From: an uncultured Altererythrobacter sp.
Lineage (GTDB): Bacteria; Pseudomonadota; Alphaproteobacteria; Sphingomonadales; Sphingomonadaceae
Assembly: GCA_946886565.1 (NCBI GenBank)
Contig: CAMPIX010000021.1
Location: 1 to 38,303 of the forward strand
Direction of reading: 5' to 3'
Length of the DNA stretch: 38,303 bases
In this document: piece after piece, positions 1 to 9,040 of the stretch
How the letters are laid out: each line of letters opens with the position of its first letter
Position numbering within the stretch: position 1 is the first letter of the stretch
Notes under the pieces: model-generated
Database searches by the model: none
What the model was told of the DNA's origin: nothing
Seen by the model: the letters and a program-made list of their open reading frames with translations, nothing else
Program-made: the position numbers and the translations under genes

Positions 1-1101
1 TTCGCGGGCAAGCTGCCGGTGGTGAAGGTGGGGCGCATGGCGGGCCAGTTCGCCAAGCCGCGCAGCGCCGACACGGAAACCCAAAAGGATTCGACGGGGC
101 GCGATGTGACGCTACCCAGCTACTTTGGCGACAACGTCAACGGGATCGAGTTCACGCCCGAGGCGCGGCGCAACGATCCGCAGCGCATGGTGCGCGCCTA
201 TTCGCAGGCTGCGGCGACGCTCAACCTGCTGCGCGCCTTCGCCGGCGGCGGCTACGCCAACTTGCGCCAGGTCCACCAGTGGACGCTCGATTTCATGGGC
301 CGCAGCCCGTGGGCCGAACGCTTTGCCGAGACCGCCGACCAGATCGGCGAGGCGCTCGATTTCATGGAGGCCTGCGGAGTCGACCCCGCGACCGTGCCGC
401 AACTCCAGGGAACCAGTTTCTACACCAGCCACGAGGCGCTGCTGCTACCCTACGAGCAGGCGATGACGCGGCAGGATTCGCTCACCGGCGACTGGTACGA
501 CACCAGCGCGCACATGGTCTGGATCGGCGACCGCACCCGGTTCGAGGGCAGCGCGCACGTCGAGTTCGCGCGCGGGATCGGCAATCCGCTTGGGCTCAAG
601 TGCGGACCGAGCCTCGAGCCCGATGTGCTGCTGAAACTGCTCGACACGCTGAATCCAGGCCGCGAGCCGGGGCGGATCACGCTCATCAGCCGCTTCGGGC
701 ACGACAAGGTCGAGGCCGGGCTGCCGCGGCTGCTGCGCGCGGTGACGCGCGAAGGGCATCCGGTGGTGTGGAGCTGCGATCCGATGCACGGCAACGTCGT
801 CAAGGCCGAGAGCGGCTTCAAGACCCGCCCGTTCGACCGTATCCTGACCGAAGTGAAGGGCTTCTTCGCGGTCCACCGCGCCGAGGGCACCCACGCGGGC
901 GGCATCCATATCGAGATGACCGGGCAGGACGTGACCGAGTGTACCGGCGGCGCGGTCGCGATCACCGACGAGGCGCTGGGGGATCGCTATCACACGCACT
1001 GCGACCCGCGCCTGAACGCGGCGCAGTCGCTCGAGCTCGCCTTCCTGCTGGCGGACATGATCCGCCTCGAAGCCGCCGAACGGAGGGCCGACGCGGCCTG
1101 A
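1..1101 (+). CDS. 3-deoxy-7-phosphoheptulonate synthase, class II (5' end outside window)
   Basis: Catalyses condensation of phosphoenolpyruvate and erythrose 4-phosphate, the first step of the shikimate pathway. The open frame runs from base 1, so the N-terminal part lies upstream; the 366 visible residues are the C-terminal bulk of a family usually about 450 residues long. Family hallmarks are clear: [13 protein letters not shown] at the left edge, [24 protein letters not shown] and, near the C-terminus, [18 protein letters not shown]. These belong to the plant/mycobacterial class II family, not the AroFGH class I family. It ends in TGA six bases before a palindromic repeat. Identification is firm; the missing start is the only gap. 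Confidence 0.95.
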   Translation, partial: FAGKLPVVKVGRMAGQFAKPRSADTETQKDSTGRDVTLPSYFGDNVNGIEFTPEARRNDPQRMVRAYSQAAATLNLLRAFAGGGYANLRQVHQWTLDFMGRSPWAERFAETADQIGEALDFMEACGVDPATVPQLQGTSFYTSHEALLLPYEQAMTRQDSLTGDWYDTSAHMVWIGDRTRFEGSAHVEFARGIGNPLGLKCGPSLEPDVLLKLLDTLNPGREPGRITLISRFGHDKVEAGLPRLLRAVTREGHPVVWSCDPMHGNVVKAESGFKTRPFDRILTEVKGFFAVHRAEGTHAGGIHIEMTGQDVTECTGGAVAITDEALGDRYHTHCDPRLNAAQSLELAFLLADMIRLEAAERRADAA

Positions 1102-1107
1102 GGTTTG

Positions 1108-1323
1108 GTTCGCGCAGAGGCGCAGAGAACAAAGAAAGGTTTGATTCACGCAAAGGCGCGAAGGTGGCGTGCCCGCGGCGAAGCCGCATTCAGTCTGCGT
1201 GGGACGCGTCCGCAGATTATGCGCCTTCGGCGGGGACTGCGGGACATCTTCGCGCCTTTGCGCCTTCGCGTGAGAAAATTTCTCTTTCGTTCTTCTCTGC
1301 GGCCTCTGCGCCTCTGCGCGAAC
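1108..1323. repeat. Nested palindromic interspersed repeat, type A (copy 1)
   Basis: This fills most of the 305 bp between the DAHP synthase gene and egtB. The outer arms 1108-1127 and 1304-1323 are perfect 20-bp inverted copies (GTTCGCGCAGAGGCGC...). Inside them lies a second inverted pair, 1146-1163 and 1248-1273, of a related unit (TCACGCAAAGGCGCGAAG). The centre holds GCGGCGAAGCCGCATTCA, almost the same as a motif in the copy near 24.7 kb. No protein-coding gene is supported here. The arrangement suits a non-autonomous palindromic element or a large RNA/DNA hairpin; no terminal transposase gene is present. Confidence 0.8.
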
Positions 1324-1406
1324 CCCCTTCTTTCCTGCCGCAGGTCTTTCAATCGCAACCGAATTGCGCCATCCTCGTTAAGGACTGGAAGCGACAGGAG
1401 AATTCC

Positions 1407-2663
1407 GTGCCCCAGCCCGAAACGGTCCGCCGCGCCGGTCCGGCGTCGAGCCCGGCCGAGGAATTTCGCCGCACGCGCAGGCTGAGCGAGGCGCTCGCCG
1501 CGCCGCTTTCGGAAGCCGATGCGACGCTCCAGTCGATGGAGGACGCATCGCCCGCCAAGTGGCACCTCGCGCATACGACCTGGTTCTGGGAAACCTTCCT
1601 CCTTCGCGACCGCCGGCCGGGATATCGCCTGTTCCGCGAGGACTGGCCGTTCCTGTTCAATTCCTATTACGAGGCCGAGGGCGAACGCATCGCGCGTTTC
1701 GGCCGCGGGATGCTCTCGCGGCCGACCGTGGCGGAGATCCTCGAATGGCGCGCGCATGTCGACGGTATGATGGAGGATGTGCTGGGCGATGCCGAGTGCG
1801 CTCCGCTGATCGCACTCGGCATCGCGCACGAACAGCAGCATCAGGAGCTGCTGCTGACCGATATCAAGCACGCACTGTTCCAGAATCCGCTCGGCTCCGC
1901 CATGTGGGACGCACCGCACAAGCAAACCGGCGATGCGGACAGTAGCTGGCACACGCATCCCGGCGGGATCGCGCTGATCGGCCACGACGGCGAGAGCTTC
2001 GCGTTCGACAACGAGGGGCCGCGCCACCGCGTGCTGCTCGAGCCGTTCGCGCTCGCGCCGCGGCTCGTCACCAACGCCGAGTGGGACCAGTTCATCGCCG
2101 ACGGCGGATATCGCGAGGCGCGGTTGTGGCTGTCGGACGGCTGGGCCTGGGTCAACGAGCACCGCATCGAGGCGCCGCTCTACTGGCGAGAGGGCGAGCA
2201 GTTCACGCACGCCGGCTGGCAGGAGCGCGATCCCGATGCGCCGGCGACCCACATCTCCTATTTCGAGGCCGACGCCTTCGCGACCTGGGCCGGGGCGCGC
2301 CTGCCGACCGAATTCGAATGGGAAGCGATTGCGCGCGGCCAGCATGCCGAAAGCGCGCCGGCGCACGATCCGGCGGGCGGCAACCAGCTCGACGAAGCGT
2401 CGCCGCCGTCGCCAGTGGGAACCGATGATCTGTTCGGCGACTGCTGGCAATTCACCCGTTCGGGTTACCTGCCGTATCCGCGCTTCGCCCCGTGCGCGGG
2501 CGCGGTGGGCGAATACAACGGCAAGTTCATGTCGGGCCAGTTCGTGCTCAAGGGCGCGAGCTGCGCGACGGTGCGCGGGCATTCGCGCGCCAGCTACCGC
2601 AATTTCTTCTACCCGCACCAGCGCTGGCAGTTCACCGGCCTGCGGCTCGCAAAGGATATCTGA
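1407..2663 (+). CDS. egtB: Ergothioneine biosynthesis protein EgtB (iron-dependent sulfoxide synthase)
   Basis: EgtB joins sulfur from a cysteine-type thiol to hercynine using O2 and a non-haem iron. The 418-residue protein has an N-terminal DinB-like domain with the iron-binding pattern: HLAH around residues 53-56 and HEQQHQE around 134-140, matching the three-histidine site of the family. A C-terminal FGE-sulfatase domain follows (TNAEWDQFIADGG; PTEFEWEAIARG; KGASCATVRGHSRASYRNFF). The GTG start at 1407 is chosen because AGGAG lies six bases upstream and the DinB domain begins soon after; the frame stays open far upstream only because GC is high. Its TGA overlaps the ATG of egtD by one base, so the two are translationally coupled. 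Confidence 0.93.
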   Translation: MPQPETVRRAGPASSPAEEFRRTRRLSEALAAPLSEADATLQSMEDASPAKWHLAHTTWFWETFLLRDRRPGYRLFREDWPFLFNSYYEAEGERIARFGRGMLSRPTVAEILEWRAHVDGMMEDVLGDAECAPLIALGIAHEQQHQELLLTDIKHALFQNPLGSAMWDAPHKQTGDADSSWHTHPGGIALIGHDGESFAFDNEGPRHRVLLEPFALAPRLVTNAEWDQFIADGGYREARLWLSDGWAWVNEHRIEAPLYWREGEQFTHAGWQERDPDAPATHISYFEADAFATWAGARLPTEFEWEAIARGQHAESAPAHDPAGGNQLDEASPPSPVGTDDLFGDCWQFTRSGYLPYPRFAPCAGAVGEYNGKFMSGQFVLKGASCATVRGHSRASYRNFFYPHQRWQFTGLRLAKDI

Positions 2664-3649
2664 TGGCTGCCGACGCAGGACTCGCGATCGTCGATCTCGA
2701 CGGTGAAGGGGTCGACCGCGCCTTCCGCGCCGACGTGATCGAGGGGCTGCGCCAGCCGCAGAAGGCCGTTCCCGCGCGCTGGCTCTACGACGAGGCCGGA
2801 TCGCAACTGTTCGAGGACATCACGCAGGTTCCTGAATATTACCCTACCCGCGCCGAGACCGAGATCCTGCGGTCGCGCGGCGCCGAATTCGCAGCCGAAA
2901 TCGGCCCGGGCCGCGCGGTGGTGGAATTCGGCAGCGGCAGCTCGGTCAAGACGCCCCTGCTGCTCGAGGCGATTGCGCCCGCCACCTACGTCCCGCTCGA
3001 CATCTCGGGCGATTTCCTCCGCGCGGCGGCCGACGATCTCGCGCGCAAGTTTCCCGGCTTGCCCGTCTATCCGGTCGAGGCGGACTTCATGCGCGAAGTC
3101 GCATTGCCCGAGGCCGTCGCCGACATGCCGAAGCTCGGCTTCTTCCCCGGATCGACGATAGGCAACATGGTTCCGCGCACCGCGGTCGACCTGTTGCGCA
3201 CGATGCGCGCCACGCTTGGGCCGCAATCGAAGCTGCTGATCGGCATGGACCTGATCAAGGACCCGGCGGTGCTCGAAGCGGCCTACGACGACGCCGGCGG
3301 CGTCACGCGGGAATTCAATCTCAACCTCGCGCGGAGGATCAACCGCGAGCTCGGCGGCACGATCCCGGTGGATGACTTGCGCCACGTGGCGCGCTGGAAC
3401 GATGATTTTGCGCGCATCGAAATGCACCTCGAGGCGCAGCGCGACATGACCTTCGAGGTCGCGGGCGAAAGCTTCGCGCTGGCGAAGGACGAGACGATCC
3501 ACACCGAAAACAGCCACAAATTCTCACGACGCAGCGCCAACGCGCTGCTGCTCGCGGGCGAGTGGACCCCGGCCGTGCGGTGGACCGACGGAGAAGGGCG
3601 CTTCTCGCTGATCCTCGCCGAAGCGACGATCCCCCGCAGCGCCCCCTGA
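2663..3649 (+). CDS. egtD: L-histidine N-alpha-methyltransferase EgtD
   Basis: SAM-dependent enzyme that trimethylates histidine to hercynine, the substrate of EgtB. The 328-residue length is typical. Recognised motifs are LYDEAGSQLFEDITQVPEYYPTR in pieces around residues 41-63, the SAM-binding VEFGSGSSVKT at 87-97, and FPGSTIGN in the middle. It starts at an ATG overlapping the egtB stop (TGATG), so the pair forms a two-gene ergothioneine operon. EgtA, EgtC and EgtE are not in this window; many proteobacteria have only the B/D pair, where EgtB is thought to take cysteine directly and a lyase is encoded elsewhere. That last point is inference. Confidence 0.94.
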   Translation: MAADAGLAIVDLDGEGVDRAFRADVIEGLRQPQKAVPARWLYDEAGSQLFEDITQVPEYYPTRAETEILRSRGAEFAAEIGPGRAVVEFGSGSSVKTPLLLEAIAPATYVPLDISGDFLRAAADDLARKFPGLPVYPVEADFMREVALPEAVADMPKLGFFPGSTIGNMVPRTAVDLLRTMRATLGPQSKLLIGMDLIKDPAVLEAAYDDAGGVTREFNLNLARRINRELGGTIPVDDLRHVARWNDDFARIEMHLEAQRDMTFEVAGESFALAKDETIHTENSHKFSRRSANALLLAGEWTPAVRWTDGEGRFSLILAEATIPRSAP

Positions 3650-3659
3650 CGCGCCGGTC

Positions 3660-4370
3660 ATGGAACCGAAAGCCGATAGCGCCTATATCGGTTCCGTGGA
3701 CCTCAACGCCCTCGTCAACGCCGTCGTCGGAGTGATCGCGGAAGTTCCGCGGTCGGGCCTGTTGATGGCGACGGTCGCCGCGCTTGCCGCGGGATGGATC
3801 GGATCGGTCATGGCGCGGCGCAACGTGCCCTTCGGGCTGTTCATCCGCCGGGTGAGCACGCTGGCGCTGGTCGGCATACTCGTCATGCTCGTGCTCCAGC
3901 TGTCGCGCTTCGATCCGCGGATCGAGCTCGCGGTGCCCCAGCTCGGCCTGCCCGAGCAGGTGGTGGAGGGCGGCGAGACGCGCATTCCGCTGGCGCGGGA
4001 CGGTCACTTCTGGCTCCGCGCCCAAGTCAATGGCGAGCCGGTGTCCTTCATGGTCGACACCGGCGCGACCCTGACCGCGGTGTCCTCCCAGGTCGCCGAG
4101 CGGGTCGGGCTCGAGCCGCGCCCCGGCGGCGTTCCGGTCCGTCTGAACACCGCCAATGGAACCATTTCCGCCGATATCGCGACGATCGACGAGTTGCGCT
4201 TCGGCAATATCGCCGCGCGCGGGCTCGACACCGTGATCGCGCCCGGGCTGGGCGAGACGAGCGTCGTGGGCATGAACCTGCTCTCGCGGCTCCAGTCGTG
4301 GCGGGTGGAGGACAACACGCTGATCCTCGTGCCCCACCATCCGCAGCCGCCGATGGAGCCGTCGCAATAG
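3660..4370 (+). CDS. Membrane-anchored retropepsin-like aspartic protease (clan AA)
   Basis: The 236-residue protein has two hydrophobic segments near residues 33-50 and 67-82, then a periplasmic domain with the single-aspartate active-site motif FMVDTGAT (Asp133) and a C-terminal VVGMNLLSRL typical of the TIGR02281-type clan AA proteases. Like retropepsins, one copy carries half of the active site, so it probably works as a dimer. The substrate is unknown. The ATG is ten bases after the egtD stop with no clear ribosome binding site, so it may be read through from the egt operon. Its TAG lies three bases from the convergent PepSY gene. Confidence 0.85.
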   Translation: MEPKADSAYIGSVDLNALVNAVVGVIAEVPRSGLLMATVAALAAGWIGSVMARRNVPFGLFIRRVSTLALVGILVMLVLQLSRFDPRIELAVPQLGLPEQVVEGGETRIPLARDGHFWLRAQVNGEPVSFMVDTGATLTAVSSQVAERVGLEPRPGGVPVRLNTANGTISADIATIDELRFGNIAARGLDTVIAPGLGETSVVGMNLLSRLQSWRVEDNTLILVPHHPQPPMEPSQ

Positions 4371-4373
4371 CCC

Positions 4374-5612
4374 CTACTGCTGGAACAGCTCGACCAGCAT
4401 GACCGCGGCGATGGCAAGCAGCACCACCGAGAGCCAGCGCCACAATCCCATGCCCTGCCACATGCCCGAGAAGGCGCGCGTCGTCCGCACCGGCCGCTCG
4501 CGCTCGCGGCCGATGCGCAGCGAATAGATCGCCGCGCCCGAGACCGAGAGCCCGGTCATCGCCAGCCCGAACAGGAACCACGGCACCTTGGTCCAGTAGC
4601 CGCCGAAATAGCCGAAGTGCAGCGGATCGGCCATTTCGGAGATGCGCTGGTGGACGTTCAGATCGCGCCCGTCGGTCGTCAGCAGCACCTCGGCCGTGCG
4701 CGTATCCACCCACACCGCGTTCGAGCGCGGGCGGACGAGCACGGCCTCGTAGTCGCCGTTCAATTGGAGCAGCGGATCGCCGCCGCTCGGCAGGAGGACG
4801 CGCTCGACCCGCAGCTCCGGATTGGCGGCCAGCGCCGCCTCGAACGCCGCAGCGAGCTCGACCGGGCTGGCTGGGGGAGAGGGAGAGCCATCATACTCGA
4901 CGCGCGGATGCGGCGGCGCCTCGCCGCCGACGCTCTCGACGAAGTACCACACGCTGGTGAGCGCGATCAGCGCGACGAACCACAGCGACCAGACCCCCGC
5001 GAGCCGGTGGAAGTCGCCCCACCAGGTGCGCGCGTCGCGCGTGCGCAGCGGCTTGGCGAAGCCGCGCCACCACTTCTTGTACACCACGAACGAGGTGATG
5101 AGGCTTACCAGCAGCAGGAATGCGAGCGAGGAGACGATCGGCACCCCGATCGAAGTCGGCAGGTTGAGATGCCGGTGCATGTTGCGCAGCACCCGCTGCG
5201 CGCCCACCCACGGCCCCGTGCCCTGGATCTCGCCCGTGGTCGGATGCGCGTGGAGGAAGCCGAGCGAGCCGTCGGGGTATTCGACCGTCACTTTCGCGGC
5301 GAAGGCCGAGGCCGTCGGCGCCTCGATCGCGGTCGCGCGCGCGTCACCCGGATATTCGGCGGCATTGCGCGCGATCTCGGCCCAGGCGACCGGCCCCTCG
5401 ACGCTCGAGGGCGCGACGCGCAGGCTCGGCTGGAGCAGCCAGTCGATCTCCGCGCTCATCACGGCCAGCGTGCCGGTGAACAGCACGAAGGTCATGAACA
5501 GGCTCAGCTTGAGCCCGACCCACTGGTGGACCACCCACCACAGGCGCGCGGCCTTGGGTGCGGGCTTGGCGCGGACCGGCGCCTCGCCCTCGATCCGCCG
5601 CGTCAGATCCAT
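4374..5612 (-). CDS. PepSY-associated transmembrane protein (PiuB-like)
   Basis: The 412-residue inner-membrane protein has a first transmembrane stretch near residues 32-55 (VHQWVGLKLSLFMTFVLFTG), a periplasmic PepSY region, and further membrane helices in the middle and at the C-terminus (WLSVVLLAIAAVMLVELF). Members of this family often sit next to TonB siderophore receptors and are proposed to reduce or release iron from siderophores; the exact reaction is unsettled. The ATG at 5612 overlaps the stop of the receptor gene by one base (TGATG), so the two are one minus-strand operon. An open frame reaches further upstream but only by running antisense-frame inside the receptor gene. Confidence 0.85.
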   Translation of the reverse strand: MDLTRRIEGEAPVRAKPAPKAARLWWVVHQWVGLKLSLFMTFVLFTGTLAVMSAEIDWLLQPSLRVAPSSVEGPVAWAEIARNAAEYPGDARATAIEAPTASAFAAKVTVEYPDGSLGFLHAHPTTGEIQGTGPWVGAQRVLRNMHRHLNLPTSIGVPIVSSLAFLLLVSLITSFVVYKKWWRGFAKPLRTRDARTWWGDFHRLAGVWSLWFVALIALTSVWYFVESVGGEAPPHPRVEYDGSPSPPASPVELAAAFEAALAANPELRVERVLLPSGGDPLLQLNGDYEAVLVRPRSNAVWVDTRTAEVLLTTDGRDLNVHQRISEMADPLHFGYFGGYWTKVPWFLFGLAMTGLSVSGAAIYSLRIGRERERPVRTTRAFSGMWQGMGLWRWLSVVLLAIAAVMLVELFQQ

Positions 5613-7768
5613 CAGAACGCGTAGCCCACTTCGAGAAAGACCGAGCGCGGCTCGCCCGGAAAATGCCCCGTGCGCTCGATGAAGCCCGAGGCGGCGTAGG
5701 TCTTGTCGAACAGGTTGTCGACGCGGACGAGGGCGCGGATCGGGCCCGTTTCGTAGATCAGCGAGGCGTCGAACACCATGTACGGGTCCACCCGCTGGCC
5801 GTCGATGCTGACGCGGTCGGAGACGTAGTCGCCGCCGAGCGCCGCGGCGAGGCCGAGCGCCGGGAACTGGTAGCGTGTCCAGAAGCCGAGCTGATGCTCG
5901 GGCGCGTTGGCGAATCGGTCGCCGACATTGTTCGAAAAGCCGCCGCCACCGTTGTCCTCGGTGATGCGCGTGTCGTTGTAGGCGTAGGCGACGGTGACCA
6001 CCCAATTGGGCGTCACGTCCGCGGCGATGTCGAACTCGATGCCTTTGCTGGTGATCTCGCCGAGCGCGACGAGATCGTCGACTCCGTCGCCGCCCGGGTC
6101 GCCGCGCGGGTCGGCCTGGAGGATGTTGCTGCGCCGGATGCGATAGGCCGAAAGCGAGGATTGCACGCGGCCCCCCATCAGCGCGGTCTTCACGCCGCCC
6201 TCGACGATATCGCCCGAGGTCGGTGCGAACGGCCCACCGGCGAACGGGTTCTGGGCGCTCGCTCCCTGCGGTTCGAAGCTGGTCGCGTACTGGCCGAACA
6301 CCGAAATCTCGTCGGTCGCGCGATAGACCGCGCCGGCGCGATAAGTGGTCTCTTCGTCCTCGAACACCACGCCGTCGGCATCGTCGCGGAAGCTGTCGCG
6401 GCGGATCCCGCCGGTCAGGATCAGCCGACCGATGGTCAGTTCGTCGAGCAGGTAAAAGCCGGTGCGAGTCCCATCGGTCAGCGTGATGCGGAATGGGCCC
6501 TGGTCGTAGGTCGCCGGGTCGGAGAGCCCGTACCGCGGATCGAACAGACTGAGCGGGCTGGGCAGGCCGGGGGTGACGATGGTCGTCCCGCGCAGCGATC
6601 GACCCTGAAAATAGCTGTCCGAAATGAAGTGGTCGGCGCCGAACAGCAGCCGATTGCTCATCGAATCCGACCAGACGCTCGACCAGACGGCATTGCCGCC
6701 GAACGACCAGGTGTCCTGCGTGCGCATCTGATCGCGGAATTCGCGGATCGTCGCATCGATTGCGCCGTCGCCGTCCGAATCGAACAGGCCGCGCGGTTCA
6801 TGATAGTTCTGCACTTCGACCGCGTTGTTGTAGCGTGCGGTGGCGTCGAATGTCAGGCCGGCGACCGGCTCGGCCTCGAGCCGCATCTGGAAGACGTCCG
6901 ACTGGAGGTTGAGGAAGTCGCCCGGTTCGTTGTGATTCCAGCGGCGGTCGGTGAGGAACTCGCCCTCGTCGTCGACCGGGACGCCGCGCAAGCGGTTGGC
7001 GTCGAGCTCCTGGTCGTAGCGCGTGGCCTGAATGTCGAGCCGGATCGGGCCCGGATCGAACGAGACCCCGCCGTCGAGGGTCAGCGTGCGCGAAGCGGCG
7101 TTGAACCGGAACGTGCCTCGGTCTTCGTAGAACGCCCCGCCGCGCGCGGCGAAGCCGTTGCCGAGCGGCGCGTTGATCTCGGCCGAGCCGCCCCAGCGGT
7201 CCTCGGTGCCGGCGATGGCCTTGATCTCGCCCCGGAACCGGTCGTCCTGCGCCTTCTTGGTGATGTAGTTGAAGATACCGCCGGGCGAGCCGGGGCCGTA
7301 GAGCATTCCGGCAGGCCCCTTGAGGAACTCGACCCGCTGGATGTTGAACAGCTGCGGCACCGAGAAGCCGGCGTAGGGATCGCCGCGCAGCCCGTCGTAG
7401 AAGATCTCCTCCTGCCGGAAACCGCGCGCAGTCACCCCGGCGTAGCTGAAGAAGCTGACGCCCGAAATGTTGCGGTAGAGATCCTGTGCATCCCGCGCGC
7501 CCTGGTCCTCGATGAGCTGTTCGGTGATCGTGGTGATCACGAGGCTCGATTCAAGCGGCGCCGTGGCGAGCTTGCCCGAAGTCGTCTCCTCGACCCGATA
7601 GAGCTTCTGCGCGCGCCCGGTGACGACGATCGTCGCACCGTCGGCCGGGGCAGTGCTTTCTTGGGCGCCGGGCTCCCGGTCTTCGGAGTCCTGCGCGAAC
7701 GCGGGAGTCGGGAGCAGCGCTCCGGCAAGCAACGCGAATTTCAGGCGGCAGATGGCATTCCGGGACAC
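5612..7768 (-). CDS. TonB-dependent siderophore receptor
   Basis: Outer-membrane ferric-siderophore receptor of 718 residues. It begins with a signal peptide ending near residue 25 (LLPTPAFA). The plug domain includes the family marks LKGPAGMLYGPGSPGGIFNYITKK. A long beta-barrel follows, closing with VFLEVGYAF, whose terminal phenylalanine suits BAM-dependent assembly. The GTG start is preceded by GGGGGAAA at good spacing. A fur-like inverted repeat lies about 55 bp upstream. The PepSY membrane protein is translationally coupled downstream, so uptake and intracellular handling of the iron complex are probably expressed together. The transported siderophore cannot be told from sequence. Confidence 0.93.
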   Translation of the reverse strand: MSRNAICRLKFALLAGALLPTPAFAQDSEDREPGAQESTAPADGATIVVTGRAQKLYRVEETTSGKLATAPLESSLVITTITEQLIEDQGARDAQDLYRNISGVSFFSYAGVTARGFRQEEIFYDGLRGDPYAGFSVPQLFNIQRVEFLKGPAGMLYGPGSPGGIFNYITKKAQDDRFRGEIKAIAGTEDRWGGSAEINAPLGNGFAARGGAFYEDRGTFRFNAASRTLTLDGGVSFDPGPIRLDIQATRYDQELDANRLRGVPVDDEGEFLTDRRWNHNEPGDFLNLQSDVFQMRLEAEPVAGLTFDATARYNNAVEVQNYHEPRGLFDSDGDGAIDATIREFRDQMRTQDTWSFGGNAVWSSVWSDSMSNRLLFGADHFISDSYFQGRSLRGTTIVTPGLPSPLSLFDPRYGLSDPATYDQGPFRITLTDGTRTGFYLLDELTIGRLILTGGIRRDSFRDDADGVVFEDEETTYRAGAVYRATDEISVFGQYATSFEPQGASAQNPFAGGPFAPTSGDIVEGGVKTALMGGRVQSSLSAYRIRRSNILQADPRGDPGGDGVDDLVALGEITSKGIEFDIAADVTPNWVVTVAYAYNDTRITEDNGGGGFSNNVGDRFANAPEHQLGFWTRYQFPALGLAAALGGDYVSDRVSIDGQRVDPYMVFDASLIYETGPIRALVRVDNLFDKTYAASGFIERTGHFPGEPRSVFLEVGYAF

Positions 7769-8108
7769 GATTTCCCCCTCGTTGCGAATCGTTCGCAGGG
7801 GCGGCTAAACCTGTAGCTAGTGCAAATCAATCGCAAAAGGCGACTGCATTGATTGTATGCGCTTTCATGCGCAGTCTTCCGCCACTCAGCCTCGCGTGGG
7901 GCACCTTCCTGGCGGTCTGATCGCCGAGACATGCCTCCACTCGCCCTGGAATCGGGTTGCCTGTCCGACCCGGCGGATCGAGCGCGCTTGCCGTCGGGCG
8001 CGCAGCGCCGCACGCGGGATACTTCGAGCCCACCCAACGGTTGTTTGATGCCGCATTGTGCGGCTGGCTCGCCGGCCGGGCCCTCATCGCGCCGCGAGGT
8101 GTTGCGAC
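7769..8108. other. Intergenic region between divergent receptor and ClpP-like genes
   Basis: No coding gene is supported in these 340 bases: the frames that cross them show no family resemblance and no credible ribosome binding site. The left end carries the minus-strand promoter area of the TonB receptor with a Fur-like motif. The right end precedes the ClpP-like gene and contains a small hairpin, GCCGCA-TTG-TGCGGC, near 8050. I see nothing else recognisable. Confidence 0.5.
7821..7860 (-). promoter_or_regulatory. Possible Fur/iron-responsive operator
   Basis: The sequence holds TGCAAATCAATCGCA (7821-7835), an imperfect inverted repeat, followed by TGCATTGATTG at 7845-7855 that repeats the same half-site. 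It lies just upstream of a siderophore receptor, where a Fur-type site is expected, and the TGCAAAT half-site resembles Fur boxes of alphaproteobacteria. This is a pattern judgement without a motif score. Confidence 0.3.
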
Positions 8109-8708
8109 ATGAAGCCCAGGACCGCCCGCACCGCCGCCACGGACGACGCGCCAGCTTCGCAGTGGGTTCTGACACCAGACATCCGGTTGAGCGGAGAAGT
8201 GTGCGACGACACGTTGCGATCGCTGCTCGATCAGTTGGACGGCCTGCCGTCAGACTGCATGGCCGCAGCGGTGGAAATCAGCACAAACGGAGGCGATGCC
8301 GAAGTCGCGCGCCGGATGGTGCTCGAGATCGGCCTAGCCCGGCAGCGCTTCCCCGCGACCCGGTTCGTCTTCATCGGCAAGACGAACGTCTATTCCGCCG
8401 GCGTCACGCTGATGGCGGCGTTTCCGCGCGACGACCGGTATCTGTGCCGCGACGCGGTGCTCCTGATTCATTGCCGCCAGCTCGACAAGACGATCGAGCT
8501 GTCGGGCCCGATGCGTTCAAGCCTGCCCAAAGTACGTTCCGTCGCGGCGCAGATCGAACTCGGCATGAAGATCGAAGAGGCGAACTTCCGCCAGCTTATC
8601 GAAGGAAGCGACGTCGCGCTCGATCAGCTGCTGCGGAAGGCCGAGCACAATTGGTATGTTCCGGCCAAGGAAGCGCACAAACTGAAGCTGGTGCGTGGTC
8701 TCTTCTGA
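8109..8708 (+). CDS. ClpP-like (S14/SDH-type) serine protease homologue
   Basis: The 199-residue protein has the ClpP/crotonase-type fold signature: EISTNGGDAEVARRM around 56-70 (compare the ClpP INSPGG loop), VYSAGVTLM with the likely nucleophile Ser96, and LLIHCR with the likely catalytic His121. It differs from the housekeeping ClpP, which is usually next to clpX; no Clp ATPase is nearby. The ATG at 8109 is preferred over a TTG 51 bases upstream because the conserved region starts soon after and GAGG lies upstream. It is monocistronic, followed by about 200 bases and a tRNA gene on the other strand. Related membrane-protein proteases (SppA, NfeD) are less likely, as no membrane segment is present. 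Confidence 0.75.
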   Translation: MKPRTARTAATDDAPASQWVLTPDIRLSGEVCDDTLRSLLDQLDGLPSDCMAAAVEISTNGGDAEVARRMVLEIGLARQRFPATRFVFIGKTNVYSAGVTLMAAFPRDDRYLCRDAVLLIHCRQLDKTIELSGPMRSSLPKVRSVAAQIELGMKIEEANFRQLIEGSDVALDQLLRKAEHNWYVPAKEAHKLKLVRGLF

Positions 8709-8916
8709 CGCGAATTGCGCTGGGAAGTGATCGCCCGGCCAGCTTCGGCGAGATCGTCGCGCGGGCTAGAGCCTGGGCCCCTACGCCCGGTCTTCGGCGA
8801 CGACGGATCGAAACGCTTTGCGAGCGTGGCCGCAAACGATCCCGACGCCATCTAACGGCGAGGCCCTCGCCACAAGCGGCTGCGGTCACGCGGGCCGACG
8901 CGATCGAAATGCGCGC

Positions 8917-8991
8917 TGGCTGGGGTGGCAGGATTCGAACCTGCGCATGCCGGTACCAAAAACCGGTGCCTTACCGCTTGGCTACACCCCA
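8917..8991 (-). tRNA. tRNA-Gln (anticodon TTG)
   Basis: On the minus strand the acceptor stem TGGGGTG pairs with CACCCCA, the anticodon arm is CCGGT-TTTTGGT-ACCGG with TTG at positions 34-36, and the T arm contains GGTTCGAATCC. The discriminator is G, and CCA is encoded in the chromosome. The D arm has AGCGGTAAGGC. Total length with CCA is 75 nt. No integrase or att-like duplication is seen beside it. Confidence 0.95.
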
Positions 8992-9040
8992 GCAGGCGCG
9001 CGCTCCTATAGCGGAGCGGGCGCGCTTGTGAAGGGGGTCG

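Noticed and set aside
5558..7816. A 752-codon plus-strand frame opposite the TonB receptor
   Set aside because: Antisense shadow; the receptor on the minus strand has a signal peptide, plug motif and terminal phenylalanine.
8917..8991. tRNA-Gln as an integration site for a mobile element
   Set aside because: No integrase gene and no duplicated tRNA 3' end found nearby.
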